Source: Moorella mulderi DSM 14980 (lineage in GTDB: Bacteria; Bacillota; DSM-521; Neomoorellales; Neomoorellaceae). From it: DNA of 64,000 nucleotides. Location: contig NZ_LTBC01000003.1 in NCBI RefSeq assembly GCF_001594015.1, positions 186,001 through 250,000 on the forward strand, written 5' to 3'. A program made the position numbers and the translations under genes. Below are positions 60,347 through 64,000 of this stretch, piece by piece. The notes beneath the pieces were generated by a model, which saw only the letters and a list, made by a program, of their open reading frames with translations, searched no databases and was not told where the DNA came from. The stretch's first letter is position 1. Each line of letters starts with the position of its first letter.

Positions 60347-61510
60347 TTACTGGCTCGGCTTCTCGCCAAGGACCACGCTGATATCCAGGAGCTGGCCGCG
60401 GCGGAAGACCTGAAGCTGCACCTGCTGGCCGATCTTCAGGGCCTGGACTTTATTTACCAGGTCATTGGCATCCTTTATTTTCTGGCCATCCAGCTGGAGA
60501 ATGACGTCATATTTCTGGATGCCGGCCCTTGCCGCCGGGCTGCCTGCTACTACCTGGCCGACCAGGGCACCTTCTGGACTCTGGAGACCCAGCATGTCGG
60601 CCGCCTCCGGCGTAACCGAGGCCAGGGCTACCCCCAGCCATGGCCGGGCAATTTTGCCTTTATTCATCAGATCGTTCAGGACAGGCTGCACCGTGCTGCT
60701 GGGGATAGCAAAGCCAATCCCCTGGGCCCCGGCGTTAACGGCGGTATTAATACCTATCACTTCCCCCTTCAGGTTCAACAGGGGACCGCCACTGTTGCCG
60801 GGGTTAATGGAAGCATCCGTCTGCAGCAGGTTTTCATAATGGCGGTCCTGGACATCGATAGGCCGCCCTTTGGCGCTGATGACGCCCACCGTTACCGTAT
60901 GGTCCAGGCCGTCGGGGTTGCCGATGGCAATGGCCCATTCACCGACGCGGACCTTGTTGGCATCACCGAGCGTTAGATAGGGCAACGGCTTGCCGGCATT
61001 GATTTTCAGGACGGCCAGGTCCAGGGGAGCGTCGGCGCCCACCACCTGGGCATTGAAGGGTTTATCGAAACCGACAACGGTTACTTTAACCTGCTTCGCC
61101 CCGTCAATGACGTGCTGGTTGGTCAGGATATAGCCGTCTGGAGAAATAATGAACCCTGAACCCAAACCGCGTTGTTCCTGGGGACCGATATTAAACTGGT
61201 CGCCAAAAAACTGGCGGAAGAAGGGGTCGTTAAAGGGGCTGGCCACCCTGGTTTCCGTAACCGTATCAATACGTACTACTGCCGGGCCGGCTTTATCGAC
61301 AATGTCGGCAATAGCCTCCGGTCCCAGCCCCGGCGGGATGCTGGCAGACACCGCGTCGCTAACAGCCACCGCGTGCTGGTAGGACGGTTGCTGGGTCCCG
61401 GCCGTCGCTCCGGTGATTTGATAGAAACCTACCGTGGCCGCCACCCCGGCCAGGAAGATCAATAAAACAGCTAAAACAGTGATTTTAGCTTTGCCTGCGC
61501 GCTGCCACAT
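60347..61510 (-). CDS. htrA: HtrA-type serine protease with PDZ domain
   Basis: This protein of 387 residues has a membrane anchor (about 10-30), a trypsin-like domain with the catalytic His in TNQHVIDG, Asp in DLAVLKI and Ser in GNSGGPL, and one C-terminal PDZ domain. It degrades misfolded extracytoplasmic proteins. The ATG at 61510 has AGGAGG at 8 nt; a GTG at 61519 lies too close. Confidence 0.94.
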   Translation of the reverse strand: MWQRAGKAKITVLAVLLIFLAGVAATVGFYQITGATAGTQQPSYQHAVAVSDAVSASIPPGLGPEAIADIVDKAGPAVVRIDTVTETRVASPFNDPFFRQFFGDQFNIGPQEQRGLGSGFIISPDGYILTNQHVIDGAKQVKVTVVGFDKPFNAQVVGADAPLDLAVLKINAGKPLPYLTLGDANKVRVGEWAIAIGNPDGLDHTVTVGVISAKGRPIDVQDRHYENLLQTDASINPGNSGGPLLNLKGEVIGINTAVNAGAQGIGFAIPSSTVQPVLNDLMNKGKIARPWLGVALASVTPEAADMLGLQSPEGALVGQVVAGSPAARAGIQKYDVILQLDGQKIKDANDLVNKVQALKIGQQVQLQVFRRGQLLDISVVLGEKPSQ

Positions 61511-61714
61511 ACTGCACACCTCCTGCTATCTTTTCCTGGGATGATTATAAAATAGAAAGGTAAAAAAACGATTAAGACAAGCTAAGAAAAAATTAAGAAA
61601 TTGGGTTGTATCAATTAGCATTATATAGCCGTATGCTGGCCATTGCAACTGGTAAAAGCCTCTGGTATACTTTTGTACAAGGAAGCCGCGGCACAGAAAG
61701 GTTGGGTGGGAAAT

Positions 61715-61846
61715 ATGAAAAAGTGGCAGGTAGTGCTTTTCCTGGCCGGCTGGCTGGTCCTGGGGTTCCTGGTGACTGCCGTCAATAACCTTGGCGCTCA
61801 CGGGGAGCACGGGCCCACGGCTACAGCTACTGAAACTGCCCATTAA
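61715..61846 (+). CDS. 43-residue single-pass membrane peptide
   Basis: The peptide starts MKKWQVVLFLAGWLVLGFLV, one membrane helix, and ends in a short His/Thr/Glu-rich tail (GAHGEHG and TATATETAH). The ATG follows GGGTGGGAAAT, and a terminator follows its stop codon, so it is probably a real short gene. Function unknown. Confidence 0.6.
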   Translation: MKKWQVVLFLAGWLVLGFLVTAVNNLGAHGEHGPTATATETAH

Positions 61847-61856
61847 ACTTTAAGTT

Positions 61857-61882
61857 AAGCGCCAGTACGAGGGCGCTTTTTA
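61857..61882 (+). terminator. terminator after the small membrane peptide gene
   Basis: AAGCGCC (61857-61863) and GGCGCTT (61872-61878) form a stem followed by TTTTAAG. It separates the peptide gene from cinA. Confidence 0.8.
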
Positions 61883-61903
61883 AGTTTAGGAGGAGGTTTT
61901 CCC

Positions 61904-63151
61904 TTGCTCGCGGAAGCCATTTTTACCGGTACGGAAATGCTCCTGGGCCAGATCGTCAATACCAATGCCGCATACTTAGGCCGGGAGCTGGCCGCGGCCG
62001 GCATCAGCCTTTACCGCCAGGTGGTAGTCGGCGACAACCTGGAGCGCATCCGGGAAGCTATTGACGACGCCCGGCGGCGGGCCGACCTGATCATCGTCAG
62101 CGGCGGCCTGGGACCTACGGAAGACGACCTCTCCCGCGAAGCCCTGGCCGCCGCCCTGAATTTACCCCTGGTGGAAGACCCGGCGGCCCTGGAAAACATC
62201 ACCCGCTATTTTGCCGCCCGGCGGCGGGTTATGACTGCCAACAACCTGAAGCAGGCCCTGCTCCCGGCCGGAGCCCGGGCCCTGGACAATCCCCATGGTA
62301 CGGCGGCCGGGGTTTTCCTGGAACATGAGGGCAAGATCTATGCTTTATTGCCGGGACCGCCTAGGGAGTTTGAACCCATGGTGGCGGACCGGCTCCTGCC
62401 CCTGCTAGAACCCTACGGTGCCCGGCGGGAGGTTATCTTTTCCCGGGTGCTGAAGATTGCCGGGATGGGGGAATCTGCAGTAGAAGAAGCCATTAAAGAC
62501 CTGCTCCACGGCGACAACCCCACCCTGGCACCCCTGGCCGCGCCCGGCGAGGTAACCTTACGCCTGACGGCCCGGGCCGGCAGCGCGGAGCAGGCGCGGG
62601 AATTAATCAGGCCCCTGGAAACAGCCATCCGGGAACGCCTGGGTGAGTATATCTTTGGCAGCGACGATGATACCCTGGAAGGGGTCGTCGGCGCCATCCT
62701 GGGCGGGCGACGCCTGACCCTGGCCATAGCTGAATCCTGTACCGGCGGCCTGCTGGCCCACCGGGTGACCAATATCCCCGGCAGTTCCGATTACTTCCTG
62801 GGCGGCGTGGTTGCTTACAGCAATGAAGCTAAAATGAAATACCTGGGAGTAGAGGAGGAAACCCTGGCCGCCCACGGCGCCGTCAGCCCTGAAGTTGCCG
62901 CCGCCATGGCGCAGGGTGTGCGCCGGGCTTTTGCCGCCGATATCGGCGTTGGCATTACGGGCATCGCCGGCCCCGGCGGCGCTACCCCGGCCAAACCGGT
63001 GGGGCTGGTCTATGTGGGGCTGGACATCCAGGGGAAGGTAAAAGTCCAGCGGGAGCTTTTTATTGGGGAGCGGGAAAACATCAAGTGGCAGTCTTCCCAG
63101 AGCGCCCTTTATCTCCTCTGGCGGAGTTTAAATCAGCGGGTAAAAATATGA
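61904..63151 (+). CDS. cinA: CinA-like competence/damage protein
   Basis: This 415-residue protein has an N-terminal MoCF-binding-like domain (EAIFTGTEMLLGQIVNTNAA, GGLGPTEDDLSREA) and a C-terminal CinA amidohydrolase domain (AESCTGGLLAHRVTNIPGSS, then GITGIAGPGG). It probably acts as a nicotinamide nucleotide amidase/ADP-ribose pyrophosphatase. The start is TTG, 10 nt after AGGAGGAGG; no ATG is suitable. It converges with sleB and overlaps it by 19 bp. Confidence 0.95.
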   Translation: MLAEAIFTGTEMLLGQIVNTNAAYLGRELAAAGISLYRQVVVGDNLERIREAIDDARRRADLIIVSGGLGPTEDDLSREALAAALNLPLVEDPAALENITRYFAARRRVMTANNLKQALLPAGARALDNPHGTAAGVFLEHEGKIYALLPGPPREFEPMVADRLLPLLEPYGARREVIFSRVLKIAGMGESAVEEAIKDLLHGDNPTLAPLAAPGEVTLRLTARAGSAEQARELIRPLETAIRERLGEYIFGSDDDTLEGVVGAILGGRRLTLAIAESCTGGLLAHRVTNIPGSSDYFLGGVVAYSNEAKMKYLGVEEETLAAHGAVSPEVAAAMAQGVRRAFAADIGVGITGIAGPGGATPAKPVGLVYVGLDIQGKVKVQRELFIGERENIKWQSSQSALYLLWRSLNQRVKI

Positions 63152-63855
63152 TTGCCAATTTGGGTAATCTGGGGCCGCGTCCAGATCCAGGCGCTGGTGG
63201 CTGTTGCCGGATTAAAGAAATAAAGGGCACCGTTGCTGGGATCCCAGTCATTTAAAGCGTCCTGGGTAGCCGCATAATCCCGCGGCCGTACCTGTACCTC
63301 CCAGTAATGGCCGTTGGCCACGCTTTCAAAGGCCCAGGGTTCAAAGATGATGTCAGGTATTGTCTTGGGAAAGGCCGGGTCCCGCAGGCGGTTTAAAACT
63401 ACGGCCACAACGGCGACCTGGCCGGGATAGGGTTCATCCTCAGCTTCAGCAGCTACCAGGCGGGCGAGGAGGTTGGTTTCATCGGCCCGGACGGTTACAG
63501 GTAATGGTTTGGCAGCCGGCGGTGGTAGGGCCGGGCGGGTGAAATGGCGGGTAATACCGGGAATTAGGATGGTAAGAAGGAATACGCCAAGTAAGGCCCG
63601 CGCCTGCCAGCCTGCCGGCAGGCGCAACGGCTTGAGGTTCTGCCAGGTGCGCAGCATTTCGCCCCGGATAGCCTGCCAGGCGGAGCGGAGCCAGGCCAGG
63701 ATGGACATTGCCCGCGGTTTAGCATGTTCCTTAATAAACCTGCCGGTTTCCCGCAGGCGAGTTAGCACCACTTGGGCGGTAGAGCGTATCTGTTTAGTTG
63801 TACTACTTTCGACGGACTGTCGCCCATGCCGCTTCCACCTGGAAGACCAGGCCAT
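63133..63855 (-). CDS. sleB: SleB-type cell wall/spore cortex hydrolase
   Basis: This 240-residue protein has a basic N-terminal part, a membrane segment (about 84-102) and a C-terminal SleB/CwlJ hydrolase domain (LARLVAAEAEDEPYPGQVAV with the catalytic Glu, then NGHYWEV and YFFNPATATSAWIW). It lacks the peptidoglycan-binding repeat of true SleB, so it is a hydrolase-2 family member of uncertain exact role in germination. Confidence 0.88.
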   Translation of the reverse strand: MAWSSRWKRHGRQSVESSTTKQIRSTAQVVLTRLRETGRFIKEHAKPRAMSILAWLRSAWQAIRGEMLRTWQNLKPLRLPAGWQARALLGVFLLTILIPGITRHFTRPALPPPAAKPLPVTVRADETNLLARLVAAEAEDEPYPGQVAVVAVVLNRLRDPAFPKTIPDIIFEPWAFESVANGHYWEVQVRPRDYAATQDALNDWDPSNGALYFFNPATATSAWIWTRPQITQIGNHIFTR

Positions 63856-63925
63856 ACGCTTCCATCCTTCTTGCCAGTATTTAATTATAGTTTGGCAAAG
63901 AAGGGCTTTAAACTTGCACTGGTGC

Positions 63926-64000
63926 TTACTGCTGCGGCTTTTCCAGGTAAATTACCATCTCCAGGTCTTTAAAATGCTTATCGCTTGTCACTATCCGGGT
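63926..64000 (-). CDS. C-terminal end of a PIN-domain protein (partial)
   Basis: The minus strand encodes TRIVTSDKHFKDLEMVIYLE and KPQQ before a TAA at 63926-63928. The TSDKHF pattern is the conserved last acidic motif of PIN-domain ribonucleases. The rest lies beyond the window. It is probably a VapC-type toxin or related RNase. Confidence 0.6.
   Translation of the reverse strand, partial: TRIVTSDKHFKDLEMVIYLEKPQQ

Overview
The window looks like chromosomal DNA of a moderately GC-rich, spore-forming, motile Firmicute of the Moorella type. This is inferred from the fla/che operon layout, purine-rich ribosome binding sites with GTG/TTG starts, FlgM/CsrA/FliW flagellar control and a SleB-type cortex hydrolase. 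No rRNA, tRNA or CRISPR array was seen.

From 22822 down to 21 (all minus strand) runs a long flagellar operon: flgB-flgC-fliE-fliF-fliG-fliH-fliI-fliJ-fliK-flgD-(small flagellar operon gene)-flgE-flbD-motA-motB-fliL-fliN-fliO-fliP-fliQ-fliR-flhB-flhA-flhF-flhG-pilZ-fliA-(membrane protein in the swrB position). Its leader holds a cyclic-di-GMP-I riboswitch followed by an intrinsic terminator. fliM, fliY and cheY are missing from their usual place beside fliL. Two inserted, hairpin-rich stretches interrupt the operon, between flhB and flhA and between flgE and flbD.

From 23.3 to 31.3 kb lie a Uma2 gene, the late operon fliD-(chaperone-like gene)-flaG-fliS-abrB with a sigma-28 promoter, and an accessory stretch of small genes, a HicAB pair, a lone ComEC-like MBL-fold protein and a decayed transposase. 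From 31.3 to 39.8 kb is a glycosylation island: a 1718-residue methyltransferase/GT4/triple-GT2 protein and a GT2-TPR protein under a sigma-28 promoter, separated by relics of rmlA, rmlC and rmlB.

The most striking locus is 40.2 to 43.0 kb. The flagellin gene fliC appears to end early at 41552, but the missing C-terminal codons lie 341 nt further on. The intervening sequence has the P, Q, R and S core elements of a group I intron, and a predicted splice restores the flagellin C-terminus exactly. A free-standing LAGLIDADG endonuclease gene sits just beyond fliC on the opposite strand. fliC has a sigma-28 promoter and two GGA sites fit for CsrA.

From 43.2 to 49.6 kb come a second HicAB pair, a SNF2 helicase relic and a second Uma2 gene, then csrA, fliW, flgL, flgK, flgN and flgM behind a near-perfect sigma-28 promoter. 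From 49.8 to 55.8 kb lie cheW-cheA-cheB, a DUF1540 gene and a chemoreceptor with a second c-di-GMP-I riboswitch. The rest is housekeeping: a polysaccharide deacetylase, an M1-type peptidase, an APC permease, HtrA, a 43-residue membrane peptide, CinA, SleB and the end of a PIN-domain gene.

Taken together, motility here seems to be gated by cyclic di-GMP at the RNA level (two riboswitches) and the protein level (PilZ), by the sigma-28/FlgM checkpoint, by CsrA/FliW, and at flagellin by self-splicing.
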